Origin: Shouchella hunanensis
GTDB lineage: Bacteria; Bacillota; Bacilli; Bacillales; Bacillaceae_D
NCBI RefSeq assembly: GCF_028735875.1
Contig: NZ_CP117834.1
Span: 2,654,001 to 2,718,000 of the forward strand
Length of the DNA stretch: 64,000 nucleotides
Reading direction: 5' to 3'
In this document: positions 32,046 to 41,199 of the stretch, piece after piece
Position numbering within the stretch: the stretch's first letter is position 1
How the letters are laid out: each line of letters opens with the position of its first letter
Notes under the pieces: model-generated
Database searches by the model: none
The model's input: the letters and a program-made list of their open reading frames with translations, nothing else
Told to the model about the DNA's origin: nothing
Position numbers and translations under genes: made by a program

Positions 32046-33773
32046 ATGAGTGAACCTACGTCTTTAAAAAACCAATTACGTGCGGCAAGTGGAGAGCAAG
32101 CATGTGATCTGCTTTTACAAAATGCAACAATTGTTGATGTATACACATGTTCAACGTTTCAAGGGAATATTGCGATCACAGATGGCATAATTGTTGGAAT
32201 TGGTGCGTATACGAGTGGCAAAAAAGTAGTGGACGTTAAAGGGAAGTGGATTTGCCCTAGTCTTATAGACGGGCATGTACATATTGAATCAGGGATGGTT
32301 CGTCCAGAAGAGCTTGCTCGCGTTCTCATACCTAGAGGAGTAACAACAATTATTGCGGATCCTCATGAAATCGCGAATGTTGGTGGAGCAGATGCGGTGC
32401 GTTACATGATTGAAGCTTCAAAAGATATGCCACTAGACATAAAGATGATGGTACCATCGAGTGTCCCTGCTGCATCGTTTGAAGAAAACGGCGCAACTCT
32501 TTCTAGTAAGGATGCGGACGCCCTTTTTAAAGAAGGCAACGTCTATGGGCTAGGAGAAGTGATGGATTATCCGGCAGTATGTTCAGGGGACGACGAAATG
32601 TTGAGAAAGATATCCCTAGCAAAAACAGCAGGCCACCCAATTGATGGTCATGGTTCTGGCTTAGGTGAAAAAGCGCTTAATGCATATCGAGTTGTTGGGA
32701 TTGAAAATGATCACGAAGCGATTACTGCTGAAGAGGCACTTGAACGAGTGAGAAAAGGCTTTTATGTCCTCATGCGAGAAGGAACGGCAACACGAGATAT
32801 GGAAGCCATTATACCATCTGTAACGCCATTCAATTGTAGACGTTTTGCTTTTGCTACAGACGATAAGCACTTAGACGATTTAATAGAAGAGGGCAGCATT
32901 GACTTTAATGTTCGTAAAGCGATTGAGCTTGGTCTTAATCCTTTGCAGGCGATTCAGCTAGGAAGTTTAAACGCCGCAGAATGCTTTCGATTACAGGATC
33001 GGGGTGCCATAGCCCCTGGAAAGAAAGCGACTTTTCTTGTTGTAAATGATTTGAATACGTTTGAGGTAGATAGTGTGTATGTTGAAGGTGAGAAAGTAGC
33101 TGAAAAAGGGACATTGCTGTCATCTTTGCGTTCACACGTAGAAGTACCATTACAATTGCTAAACAGCGTTCGTGTGAAGCCATTTACAAAAGAGAACCTT
33201 CAGCTCCCACTAAAAAATAGTGACAAGGCAACCATTATTGAAGCGTCTTTAACCTCTATTGTGACGAAGAAAGCAGTCGAAAAAGTAGAAATAGAAAACA
33301 ACTGCTTTAAACCAAACAAAAACCAGTTAAAGTTAGTTGTGATGGAACGTCACCATCAAAAAGGAACAATCGGAGTTGGGATCTGTAAAGGCATACCTAT
33401 TAAAAAGGGGGCAATTGTTTCGACAGTTGCACATGATTCACATAATATTATTGCCTGCGGTGTCGATGATGACAGTCTTTACCATGCAATAAATCATGTA
33501 GTGGAAATCGGTGGCGGAATGGCAGTAGTAGACGGCGACCGTGTTATTGCAACCCTTCCACTCGCAATCGGAGGATTGATGTCCACACAGTCGACTAGTC
33601 AAGTGAAAACGGCGTTAAATAAACTTCAAGAAGCGTTAAAAGTAATAGGCTATCATGAGGAGATTGACCCTTTTCTGACGTTAGCTTTTCTAGCGTTACC
33701 TGTTATTCCTTCTATTAAGTTAACTTCAAAAGGGTTATTCGATGTTGAAGCGTTTTCCTTTATTGAACAATAA
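32046..33773 (+). CDS. ade: adenine deaminase
   Basis: Converts adenine to hypoxanthine for purine salvage. 575 residues of the Ade amidohydrolase family. Metal-site motifs are present: [59 protein letters not shown]. The C-terminal domain ends [15 protein letters not shown]. Start ATG behind AAAAGGAGCCCTTT. It is a paralogue of yerA two genes upstream but keeps the catalytic set. Confidence 0.95.
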   Translation: MSEPTSLKNQLRAASGEQACDLLLQNATIVDVYTCSTFQGNIAITDGIIVGIGAYTSGKKVVDVKGKWICPSLIDGHVHIESGMVRPEELARVLIPRGVTTIIADPHEIANVGGADAVRYMIEASKDMPLDIKMMVPSSVPAASFEENGATLSSKDADALFKEGNVYGLGEVMDYPAVCSGDDEMLRKISLAKTAGHPIDGHGSGLGEKALNAYRVVGIENDHEAITAEEALERVRKGFYVLMREGTATRDMEAIIPSVTPFNCRRFAFATDDKHLDDLIEEGSIDFNVRKAIELGLNPLQAIQLGSLNAAECFRLQDRGAIAPGKKATFLVVNDLNTFEVDSVYVEGEKVAEKGTLLSSLRSHVEVPLQLLNSVRVKPFTKENLQLPLKNSDKATIIEASLTSIVTKKAVEKVEIENNCFKPNKNQLKLVVMERHHQKGTIGVGICKGIPIKKGAIVSTVAHDSHNIIACGVDDDSLYHAINHVVEIGGGMAVVDGDRVIATLPLAIGGLMSTQSTSQVKTALNKLQEALKVIGYHEEIDPFLTLAFLALPVIPSIKLTSKGLFDVEAFSFIEQ

Positions 33774-33781
33774 GTTGATAG

Positions 33782-33816
33782 AAAAAATAGTTCTCATTTT
33801 ATGAGAACTATTTTTT
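33782..33816. terminator. bidirectional terminator between convergent genes
   Basis: A 16-base perfect inverted repeat, AAAAAATAGTTCTCAT and ATGAGAACTATTTTTT, with a three-base loop. An A run on one side and a T run on the other serve both ade (+) and the acylase gene (-), which ends at 33820. Confidence 0.93.
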
Positions 33817-33819
33817 GTT

Positions 33820-36222
33820 TTATTGCGGTATTAATGTAAGGTGCCGATCTGTTGGTTGATAAATCGTTGGATCAATTGATGTCACGTGGTAGTCTCCGTG
33901 GACCCAAGCTTCTCGCTGGTTATGATACGAATCGCTAAAGACATGGCCAGATTGACCGGGACCAACAAGGTGATGTGTATTCTCTAGATCCGACAAATCC
34001 ATTACACCACGCCAGCCAGCTCCATTGGTTACTACGCCGGTATCCGTATTGTAGCTTGCTGCTTTGACGGTTATACGGCTTCCATCAACGGGTAAAGGAG
34101 AACCGTTAAATAAATAATTTAAAGGAGATATGGCAGCAAGTGGGTGATTGAAAACAACTTTGTGAAACGCCCCCCACTCCCAGTCATTAGGAGTTGCCCC
34201 TTGAAGTTCTGATGCCCGTTCAACGGCTTGTTGAAAACTTTTGTAAGCAAGGGTATCCAATCCACCTGCTTTTTCTATCCAAGGTCCAGGTTGCCCTTGA
34301 CTCGCTGCCCGAATCATTTCATCAACAATGTTTGCTCTTCCTTCAAAGAGTCCGTAAAGGTCAGTTGGGATGTCGTCTTCGAAAAGTTGCTTTGTCAGGC
34401 CATCCATCCAAAAATGGAACAAGAGTGGTCCTGGTTCTTCTTTTCGATCTTCACGATTCCATGACTGAAGCATGGTTACTGCTTGTTGTTCGACGTCCGT
34501 TAACTCGCTCATTTCAAGTGCTTCAATAAGAATAGGGACAAATTCTTCTGCCTGCAAATTCACCACATCCATTTGCAGATTCATCATGTCTTCTGCTGTA
34601 TGATCATTTGAAGCATAGAGCACGTCAATAATTCGTTGATGTCGATAAGGTTGTGCCCATGTATGTGTAATGTGGTAAGGGTAGTCTTCCCCAACAATCT
34701 GATTATTTGCTGTTGAAATAATGCCTGATTCAGGGTTAATAATAGTTGGAAGTTCGTCCCAAGGAATGTAGCCTTTCCACTGATATTTAGGGTCCCAACC
34801 TGGAACTGGTACTAATGCATCGTCTTCATCGGGGCGAATGGGGATGAGTCCGTTTGCTCGATAGGCAATCGTTCCATCCTTACTAGCAAACACAAAATTT
34901 TGCGCCGGAGCTTGAAAAGACGTCAGCGCATCGGCAAATGTATCCCAGTTATCGGCCCGATTAAAATCGAGAACAGCTTGTAATTCTGTTGTTGCCTCAT
35001 GAGCTGTCCAGCGCATGGAGAGCGCATATTCCGCCTCTTCTTCAAAAGATGCATACTCTGATAAGAGAGGACCGTTTTTTGTAATCGTAATTTCATGTTC
35101 GTATGGCTCTTGATCTGCAACGAGGATGGTTTCTGTTATCACTTCCGCTTCATACCACTCATCGTCATACAGAAACATTGATGCATTATCAGGATGACGC
35201 TGCTCAAAATAAAGTTGCTGAACATCAGGCCCTACATTTGTTACGCCCCAAGCAATATCTTCATTTGATCCGAGGATAATTCCAGGAACACCCGCAAAAA
35301 TCACCCCTGTTACATTTACAGATGGAGACGTTAGATGGGTTTCGTACCAAATGCTTGGTGTCGCTAACCCTAAATGCGGATCATCAGCAAGGAGAGGCTC
35401 ACCGGAAGCTGTTCTTTCGCCAGCTAAAACCCAATTGTTACTACCTGAAAAAGGGTGTGGCAAGTAATTTGTCGTTGTTGCAAAAGCGGTTTCAATGTCG
35501 ATCGGAACCGACTTGGCTAAATCTAGTATGACAGGCCCATCATTCGGGTAGGCAGGCATTAAATCAAGAGCCTCTTCTTCTGTCACATGTTGCGCCAGCC
35601 AATGTCTGAACGCCTGGCCTTGCCAATTCCCGCTTAAGTCATAGGCCATATATTTGCCGATTGTTAAAGAATCTAACGGTTCCCACGGGGTGGGTTCGTA
35701 TCCAGCTAGCCGAAACTCAATGGGAAGTTCTCCATTATCAATAGCGCGTTCCATAAACGCATTAACCCCAGCCGCATACGCTTCTAAATAACCGTATGTT
35801 TCTTCATCATATGCTGCCTCTGATGCTTCTGCTGCTCGTCGTAATCCAAATGTACGGAAGTAACGGTCTTGATCAAGCATGCTCTCACCAATGACTTCTG
35901 CTAATTGACCAGATGCTTGTCTGCGACTGAGATCCATTTGAAACAAACGATCTTGAGCCGTAACAAAACCTTGTGCGAAATAAAGGTCATAGTCGTTATT
36001 TGCTTCAATATGCGGAACCCCTTGATCATCTCGATAGACAGATACTTCCGCTGATAATCCATTCAGCTCTAACGTTCCTAACTCTTGTGGAATGGGCTTT
36101 TGAATTTGCAGATAAGCCCAAACGAGGACTGCTAGAACGATAAAGATCAACCCGCCTAGTGTAATAAAGATCGTTTTTTTCCAAGGAAACTGTTTTGGTT
36201 GTTTCGTTTTTATCGTTTCCAT
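33820..36222 (-). CDS. penicillin acylase family protein, membrane-anchored
   Basis: Ntn-hydrolase of the penicillin G acylase (S45) family, 800 residues. A single N-terminal membrane helix (residues about 16-38) anchors it to the outside of the cell. The alpha part runs to about residue 260. The motif HPFSGSNNWVLAG gives the beta-subunit N-terminal nucleophile Ser261, exposed by self-cleavage after Gly260. DDPHLGL and NVGPDVQQLYFE follow at family positions. Likely substrates are N-acyl compounds such as acyl-homoserine lactones or beta-lactams; the sequence does not decide. Confidence 0.93.
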   Translation of the reverse strand: METIKTKQPKQFPWKKTIFITLGGLIFIVLAVLVWAYLQIQKPIPQELGTLELNGLSAEVSVYRDDQGVPHIEANNDYDLYFAQGFVTAQDRLFQMDLSRRQASGQLAEVIGESMLDQDRYFRTFGLRRAAEASEAAYDEETYGYLEAYAAGVNAFMERAIDNGELPIEFRLAGYEPTPWEPLDSLTIGKYMAYDLSGNWQGQAFRHWLAQHVTEEEALDLMPAYPNDGPVILDLAKSVPIDIETAFATTTNYLPHPFSGSNNWVLAGERTASGEPLLADDPHLGLATPSIWYETHLTSPSVNVTGVIFAGVPGIILGSNEDIAWGVTNVGPDVQQLYFEQRHPDNASMFLYDDEWYEAEVITETILVADQEPYEHEITITKNGPLLSEYASFEEEAEYALSMRWTAHEATTELQAVLDFNRADNWDTFADALTSFQAPAQNFVFASKDGTIAYRANGLIPIRPDEDDALVPVPGWDPKYQWKGYIPWDELPTIINPESGIISTANNQIVGEDYPYHITHTWAQPYRHQRIIDVLYASNDHTAEDMMNLQMDVVNLQAEEFVPILIEALEMSELTDVEQQAVTMLQSWNREDRKEEPGPLLFHFWMDGLTKQLFEDDIPTDLYGLFEGRANIVDEMIRAASQGQPGPWIEKAGGLDTLAYKSFQQAVERASELQGATPNDWEWGAFHKVVFNHPLAAISPLNYLFNGSPLPVDGSRITVKAASYNTDTGVVTNGAGWRGVMDLSDLENTHHLVGPGQSGHVFSDSYHNQREAWVHGDYHVTSIDPTIYQPTDRHLTLIPQ

Positions 36223-36360
36223 TTGACCCTCCCTTTTTTAAAGAAAACGCTTTCGAATAGTCATTTCGAATCATTTTAGCAAACTCCTGCATATTCGTTG
36301 CGTTTTTTTTAGACTCCTTCATACTAAAGATACACTATGCTTGAATGAGGAGGAATACAT

Positions 36361-37218
36361 ATTATTATTATTGAAAATGACTTGTTGCAAGTTGAAATTG
36401 CTCATAAAGGTGCAGAAGTTCAGAAGGTTACTCATAAAAGCATGGCTCAAAATAGAATGTGGTCGGGTGATCCAGCTTACTGGGGAAGAGTATCCCCCAT
36501 TTTATTTCCTATTGTGGGTGGGTTAAAAAATGAAACGTATTCGTATAAGGGAAAGTCATATACACTTCCTCGTCACGGGTTTTTACGGGATCAAATATTT
36601 GTAACCGATTCACTATCAAAAACGAAAGCAAGCTTTCATTTTGAATCCTCTGGGCAGTTTGCACATGTGTATCCATTTGAATTTACTATTTATATCCAAT
36701 ATGAATTGCATGAAAACGCCTTACATGTTCATTGGCAGGTAGTCAATGATTCCAACGAAGACATGTTGTTTTCAATTGGAGGACATCCAGCTTTTTCCCT
36801 CCCAATGAAAGAAGGCGCCAAAGCAGAAGACCATATCCTTACATTGCAATCAGAGAAAGAGGTAACGTCGTTTCAAGTAACGAACAACTTGCTGAAAAAG
36901 GTAGAGTCATTACCACAGTCGTTTTCCCTTGCACCACATTGGTTTAAAGACGATGCCCTCGTATATAAAGGAATCGATACTGTGGAAATTGTTGTGAAGG
37001 AAGAAACCAAACTACGTGTTGATCTTCACGGTGCGCCTTATGTTGGCATCTGGTCACCATATAAAGAAGAAGAGGAAGAACTTGCATTTGTTTGTATTGA
37101 GCCTTGGTACGGGATTGCTGATAAGTGGGATGCTACTGGAAACTTAGAAGATAAAGAAGGAATCCAGAGGATTAATGCCAAAGAAACATTTAACGGCGGC
37201 TATACCATCCATTTTTGA
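36361..37218 (+). CDS. aldose 1-epimerase family protein (LacX-like), apparent AUU start
   Basis: Mutarotase-fold protein of the LacX/YeaD type. 285 residues if read from ATT 36361. Motifs RHGFLRDQIF, FSIGGHPAFSLP and CIEPWYGIAD match the family's catalytic His and Glu regions. No ATG is in frame upstream or near the N-terminus. A strong GAGGAGGA ends seven bases before ATT 36361, giving I-I-I-I-E-N-D-L-L-Q, which aligns with the usual N-terminus (xTIENexLxVEI). The next conventional start, TTG 36382, lacks a ribosome site and would cut the first strand. Either an AUU start or a lost ATG is implied. Confidence 0.85.
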   Translation: MIIIENDLLQVEIAHKGAEVQKVTHKSMAQNRMWSGDPAYWGRVSPILFPIVGGLKNETYSYKGKSYTLPRHGFLRDQIFVTDSLSKTKASFHFESSGQFAHVYPFEFTIYIQYELHENALHVHWQVVNDSNEDMLFSIGGHPAFSLPMKEGAKAEDHILTLQSEKEVTSFQVTNNLLKKVESLPQSFSLAPHWFKDDALVYKGIDTVEIVVKEETKLRVDLHGAPYVGIWSPYKEEEEELAFVCIEPWYGIADKWDATGNLEDKEGIQRINAKETFNGGYTIHF

Positions 37219-37234
37219 AGCTAAAATAAGGAAT

Positions 37235-37265
37235 GAAAAAAAGCTTCTCGCTTTATGAGAAGCTT
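37235..37265 (-). terminator. terminator of the HMG-CoA lyase gene
   Basis: Arms AAGCTTCTC (37241-37249) and GAGAAGCTT (37257-37265), with an A run at 37235-37242 that reads as a T run on the minus strand. It may also stop transcription from the convergent gene. Confidence 0.85.
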
Positions 37266-37271
37266 CCTCCG

Positions 37272-38174
37272 TTAGCGTTGTTCTGTTAATGCACTTGTTT
37301 TACCTGCTTTCATAACCATACCAGGCAGGGGCTGAGGGAACCAGTTTTGGATCATCTGAGCCGTTTGAATAAGACGATCAAGGTCTACACCTGTTTCTAC
37401 ATCCATCTCGTGAAACATATGTACCATATCTTCGGTACAGACATTTCCTACTGCGAGTGGTGCGTATGGACACCCTCCTAAACCACCAACTGATGCATCA
37501 AAATGGCGAACGCCAGCCTCGTAGCCAGCAAGGGTGTTGGCTAGAGCTAAACCACGCGTATTATGAAAATGGAGACCAAGTTTTAATTCGCTTCCAAACT
37601 CATCATATAATGAAGCGACTCGTTCTTTTACCATAGAAGGGTTTGCCATGCCAGTTGTATCTCCGAGGACAATCTTACTTGCACCTGCTGTTAAGAAGCT
37701 CTCAACCATTTTCAAGAGAGAAGAAGAAGGAATCATCCCCGTAAACGGGCAACCAAAGGACGTAGCAAGAATTGCTGTCACTGGCTTCAGTTGTTGTGCT
37801 TCTTTAATATGGGGCAGGAGGTCTTCCAAGCCTTCCTGAACAGATCGCTTTGCGTTTTTTAAGTTAAACGCATCGCTGACAGCAATAGATGTGTGTAAAT
37901 GGGTGATGGAGGTCATCATGGCACGATCGATACCGCGACTATTAAGAGCAAGTCCGGCTACTTGGATATGAGACGGGCGGTTCCATTGGGCCAAAATTGC
38001 TTCAGCATCAGCCATCGCAGGAACCAGTTTTGGATGGACAAAAGAGACCGCTTCCAATTTTTCGAGACCAGAATGGACTAGATGTTCAAGCATCTCAATC
38101 TTTTGTTCCGTCGTTAATAGAGTCTTTTCATTTTGTAATCCGTCACGAACACCTACTTCAAAGATTTCAATCAT
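37272..38174 (-). CDS. yngG: hydroxymethylglutaryl-CoA lyase family protein
   Basis: TIM-barrel lyase of the HMGL-like family. It cleaves HMG-CoA to acetyl-CoA and acetoacetate in leucine breakdown. 300 residues. Motifs: VGVRDGLQNE (catalytic Arg-Asp), LGDTTGMANP, LHFHNTRG (metal His-x-His) and the cysteine signature GGLGGCPYAPLAVGNV. The other leucine-degradation genes that flank B. subtilis yngG are absent here. Start ATG behind AAGGAG on the minus strand. Confidence 0.92.
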   Translation of the reverse strand: MIEIFEVGVRDGLQNEKTLLTTEQKIEMLEHLVHSGLEKLEAVSFVHPKLVPAMADAEAILAQWNRPSHIQVAGLALNSRGIDRAMMTSITHLHTSIAVSDAFNLKNAKRSVQEGLEDLLPHIKEAQQLKPVTAILATSFGCPFTGMIPSSSLLKMVESFLTAGASKIVLGDTTGMANPSMVKERVASLYDEFGSELKLGLHFHNTRGLALANTLAGYEAGVRHFDASVGGLGGCPYAPLAVGNVCTEDMVHMFHEMDVETGVDLDRLIQTAQMIQNWFPQPLPGMVMKAGKTSALTEQR

Positions 38175-38212
38175 ATAAGCAGCTCCTTCATGAATAGACT
38201 AGAATACAAAGA

Positions 38213-38240
38213 GGGCTATAGGCAATCGTGACTATAGCCT
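38213..38240 (-). terminator. probable terminator of the 97-residue membrane protein gene
   Basis: Arms GGCTATAG (38214-38221) and CTATAGCC (38232-38239). On the minus strand the stem is followed by CTCTTTGTATT. The T tail is weak. Confidence 0.6.
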
Positions 38241-38245
38241 TCCGG

Positions 38246-38539
38246 TTAAGCTTGCATAAACAGGTAACGAAAAAAAGTGACAGCTGCGATAAACCCAATT
38301 CCGATTAAATAAATAATCGCCAGCCGGCGTTCACGTGAATCTGACGTTTTAAGCGCATGTAAAATTAAAAGAGCAGCTAAAACGATATTTAAGAGCGATA
38401 CAATGAAAAAAGGGAAAATACTTTGATAAAGGTTTTGTGAAGCGATCCCTACTAGATTTACAAGTGCAACAAGAATAAAAATCCACATGTAAATCATCAT
38501 AACGAGGGAAGGTCTTTCTTTCTTTTGTTTAGTCGTCAT
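38246..38539 (-). CDS. small membrane protein of unknown function
   Basis: 97 residues with three hydrophobic segments (MIYMWIFILVALVNLVGIA, IFPFFIVSLLNIVLAALLIL, LAIIYLIGIGFIAAVTFF), a basic N-terminus and a basic loop before the last segment. Start ATG with AAAGGAAG upstream. It is a single-gene unit between the lyase and a divergent small gene. Not recognised. Confidence 0.75.
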   Translation of the reverse strand: MTTKQKKERPSLVMMIYMWIFILVALVNLVGIASQNLYQSIFPFFIVSLLNIVLAALLILHALKTSDSRERRLAIIYLIGIGFIAAVTFFRYLFMQA

Positions 38540-38843
38540 AGGAGTCTTCCTTTCAATACATGACCGTCGTATGAACGTACGACCTAATGGGTATAGAGAA
38601 ATAATAAAAGAGGGAAAAAGGAAATGGCATGTTCAAACGAGAAAAGAATAAGGAAGAATAAATGTTTCTTATTAACAAATTTTTTCTCAACAGGCACCCC
38701 TCTCCTGCAAGTGTAGCATATGCTACTACTTTTATGCCTGTATTTTCAAGTGTTAATCCTTACAAAATCTTAACCTTTTATTAAACTGAACAACAAGGTT
38801 GGCTCATATACTAAAAGTAAGAAAGATAAAGGAGGGTTAAACG
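38540..38843. other. 304-base divergent intergenic region
   Basis: No gene seen. It holds an inverted repeat, GTCGTA...TACGAC, at 38566-38583 just upstream of the minus-strand membrane gene (possible operator or leader stem), a 14-base perfect palindrome GTAGCATATGCTAC at 38713-38726, and a -10-like TATACT at 38807-38812 before the 43-residue gene. Confidence 0.5.
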
Positions 38844-38975
38844 ATGGAAGAAAAAATGCAAAATGAAACAGGCGAAAATTTAGTTGTTGGTGCTTTATGG
38901 GCTCTGCTAATGAGTATACCACTATGGATTGGTATTGCGTACGTCAGTTACAAGCTTTTTCTTTCGTTTTCATAA
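38844..38975 (+). CDS. 43-residue single-span membrane protein
   Basis: A short gene: MEEKMQNETGENL, then a hydrophobic span (about residues 14-35, with paired tryptophans) and a serine-rich end. It has a near-perfect ribosome site, AAAGGAGGG, seven bases before ATG 38844 and a 15-base-stem terminator downstream, so it looks like a genuine one-gene unit. The acidic outside-first N-terminus is unusual for so small a protein. Function unknown. Confidence 0.7.
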   Translation: MEEKMQNETGENLVVGALWALLMSIPLWIGIAYVSYKLFLSFS

Positions 38976-39020
38976 TGAATGTTCAGAAAAAAATACTAAA
39001 TAAAATGAATCAATCACCTT

Positions 39021-39069
39021 AAAAGGGTAAACAAAGACGAGATTTCTTGTTTTTTGTTTACCCTTTTCT
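39021..39069 (+). terminator. terminator of the 43-residue protein gene
   Basis: Perfect 15-base arms AAAAGGGTAAACAAA (39021-39035) and TTTGTTTACCCTTTT (39053-39067). The 3' arm overlaps the -35 of the following promoter, so the units are tightly packed. Confidence 0.85.
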
Positions 39070-39096
39070 CATAATGATGTATGATAATGATTATCA
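39057..39096 (+). promoter_or_regulatory. Fur-controlled promoter of the siderophore importer
   Basis: TTTACC (39057-39062), 17 bases, TATGAT (39080-39085). A perfect 7-1-7 Fur box, TGATAATGATTATCA (39082-39096), covers the -10 and start point. Iron-loaded Fur bound here would block transcription. Confidence 0.88.
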
Positions 39097-39131
39097 ATAG
39101 AATGTAGCAAGTGGAAGAGGAAAATGATCGT

Positions 39132-40175
39132 ATGGGGAGACAATCAGCAGTAACAACTTTAGAAAAAGCAAAAGCGCGCTCAAAACCTAGTCACGCTATT
39201 CTTGTGATCGGTTTTGGTTTTGTTCTTTTAACTGCTGCACTGGTTTTATCCATTTCGTTCGGTGCTGCTAACATTAGTGTCGGAACGATTTGGGATGCTA
39301 TTACAGCATTTAACCCAACATTAACGGAACATCAGATTATTTATGATATTCGTATACCGAGAGCGTTAGGAGCAGCATTAGTTGGGAGCTTCTTGGCTGT
39401 ATCTGGAGCTATAATGCAGGGCATGACGCGAAATCCTTTAGGAGAACCTTCCATCATGGGTGTAATGGATGGCGCTGCCCTTGCTATTGCCATTATGTTC
39501 GCATTTAGTGCAAGTATTTCTGGCACGAGCTTAATGGTGGCCGCGTTTATAGGAGCTGGTGCTGGGGCAGCATTTGTCTTTTTCATTGGGTCCTTTGCCC
39601 GAGGTGGACTGACTCCGGCTAAGCTTGCGCTAGCTGGTGTTACGGTGGGAGCTTTTTTAAGCGCAATCTCTTCTGGTATTGCGATTCACTTTAATGTCGC
39701 TCAAGATATTAGTTTTTGGTTTGCTGGTGGTTTAGCTGGCATGTCGTGGTCAAACTTGCAAATGATTGTGCCGGTCGCCATTGGCGGATTGACACTTGCT
39801 ATTATACTCTCTCGCTCTGTAACCGTATTAAGTCTAGGAGAAGATGTAGCAAAAGGATTGGGGCAACGCATTCTTCTCATTAAGACCCTTGGTGTCATTG
39901 TGGTGTTATTGCTCACAGGCGCTGGCGTAGCAGTAGCAGGTGCGATTGGTTTTATAGGGTTAGTTATACCGCATATAACAAGAGGTTTAGTAGGCGTTGA
40001 TTATCGCTATATAATCCCTTGCTCTGCAGTTCTTGGCGCATTGTTACTCGTGTTAGCGGATTTAGCTGCACGAATAATTAATGCACCGTTTGAAACACCA
40101 GTCGGGGCAATGACAGCTTTAATCGGCGTTCCGTTCTTCCTGTATCTCGCTAGACGTGACGGGAGGAAATTATAA
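39132..40175 (+). CDS. ferric-siderophore ABC transporter permease (FecCD family)
   Basis: First permease of an iron-siderophore importer. 347 residues from ATG 39132 (AGAGGAAAATGATCGT upstream); an in-frame GTG at 39111 has no ribosome site. About nine or ten membrane helices. FecCD features: RIPRALGAALVGSFLAVSGA, MQGMTRNPLGEP and, near the end, GAIGFIGLVIPHITR (coupling region). It is under the Fur box upstream. Like YfiZ/FeuB of B. subtilis in type, but the exact siderophore is not given by the sequence. Confidence 0.93.
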   Translation: MGRQSAVTTLEKAKARSKPSHAILVIGFGFVLLTAALVLSISFGAANISVGTIWDAITAFNPTLTEHQIIYDIRIPRALGAALVGSFLAVSGAIMQGMTRNPLGEPSIMGVMDGAALAIAIMFAFSASISGTSLMVAAFIGAGAGAAFVFFIGSFARGGLTPAKLALAGVTVGAFLSAISSGIAIHFNVAQDISFWFAGGLAGMSWSNLQMIVPVAIGGLTLAIILSRSVTVLSLGEDVAKGLGQRILLIKTLGVIVVLLLTGAGVAVAGAIGFIGLVIPHITRGLVGVDYRYIIPCSAVLGALLLVLADLAARIINAPFETPVGAMTALIGVPFFLYLARRDGRKL

Positions 40176-41186
40176 ATGAATGCATTAATAAAAAAGCCAG
40201 CCTTTAAAATCGTTACCCTTATCTTACTCATTCTTTTAACGTTTATCGTCTCTTTACAAACAGGAGCCATTCAAATTCAACCTGTAGATGTGCTGCGTAC
40301 ATTAGTCGGACTTGGTTCCGAACGAGATGCCCTAATTTTATTCGAATTTCGACTACCACGAATGGTTATTGCACTTCTTGTCGGTGCAGCCTTAGCCGTT
40401 TCAGGAGCTATACTACAAAGTATCTCTCAAAATGAATTAGCTGACCCTGGAATTCTTGGAATTAATACAGGAGCAGGTCTCGCTGTTGTCATTTTTATTT
40501 ACTTTTTTCAAGGCTCTTTAACAGGAGTGAGTCAACTTTCCATTTTCATTATGCCGCTCTTCGCTTTTATTGGCGCGGCATTTGCCGCCTTTTTAATTTA
40601 TATATTTGCCTGGAAAAAAGGCATTACACCAGTTCGGCTTATTTTAGTTGGTATTGCCGTCAACGCTGCATTTAGTGCTCTTCTTATCGTTATACAATTA
40701 AGAATGGCACCAAATGATTTTATGCAAGCAACGATTTGGCTTACCGGTAGTATTTGGGGGTCAACGTGGTCTTATGTAGTAACGATTTTACCTTGGTTAC
40801 TCATTTTGGTCCCTCTCGCGATCTATAAAGCGAGAACATTAAATGTGATGCAGGTCGGAACCGAATCTGCCATATCATTAGGGGTATCAATGGAAAAAGA
40901 AAGACGTTTCTTGCTTATCCTTGCAGTAGCACTAGCAGCCATTTCTGTTGCAGTAGCAGGTGGAATCGCCTTTCTAGGATTAGTTGCCCCACATATTGCT
41001 CGTAAGTTAGTTGGACCGCAGCACCAAATTATGATTCCAACAGCGACCCTTGTTGGAGCGTTCATTTTATTGGCAGCTGATATGATTGGGCGAAATGTGT
41101 TAGCACCTTCCGAAATTCCAGTTGGCATTGTCATTGCGATTATTGGTGCACCGTACTTTTTATATCTATTAATGAGAACACCTTAG
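40176..41186 (+). CDS. ferric-siderophore ABC transporter permease (FecCD family)
   Basis: Second permease, 336 residues, paralogous to its upstream neighbour. FRLPRMVIALLVGAALAVSG, LQSISQNELADPGILG and GGIAFLGLVAPHIAR are at the same places. Its ATG follows the previous stop without a gap, and its ribosome site GGGAGG lies inside the upstream gene. The two should form the heterodimeric channel. Confidence 0.93.
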   Translation: MNALIKKPAFKIVTLILLILLTFIVSLQTGAIQIQPVDVLRTLVGLGSERDALILFEFRLPRMVIALLVGAALAVSGAILQSISQNELADPGILGINTGAGLAVVIFIYFFQGSLTGVSQLSIFIMPLFAFIGAAFAAFLIYIFAWKKGITPVRLILVGIAVNAAFSALLIVIQLRMAPNDFMQATIWLTGSIWGSTWSYVVTILPWLLILVPLAIYKARTLNVMQVGTESAISLGVSMEKERRFLLILAVALAAISVAVAGGIAFLGLVAPHIARKLVGPQHQIMIPTATLVGAFILLAADMIGRNVLAPSEIPVGIVIAIIGAPYFLYLLMRTP

Positions 41187-41199
41187 GAGGGGAAAACGA

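Noticed and set aside
36341-36526. 61-codon frame at the start of the epimerase gene
   Set aside because: Different frame from the conserved epimerase protein. Its start overlaps the ribosome site region and the product is meaningless.
38713-38726. Perfect palindrome GTAGCATATGCTAC
   Set aside because: Short, no T run and no second copy seen; could be chance. Kept only as a note in the intergenic entry.
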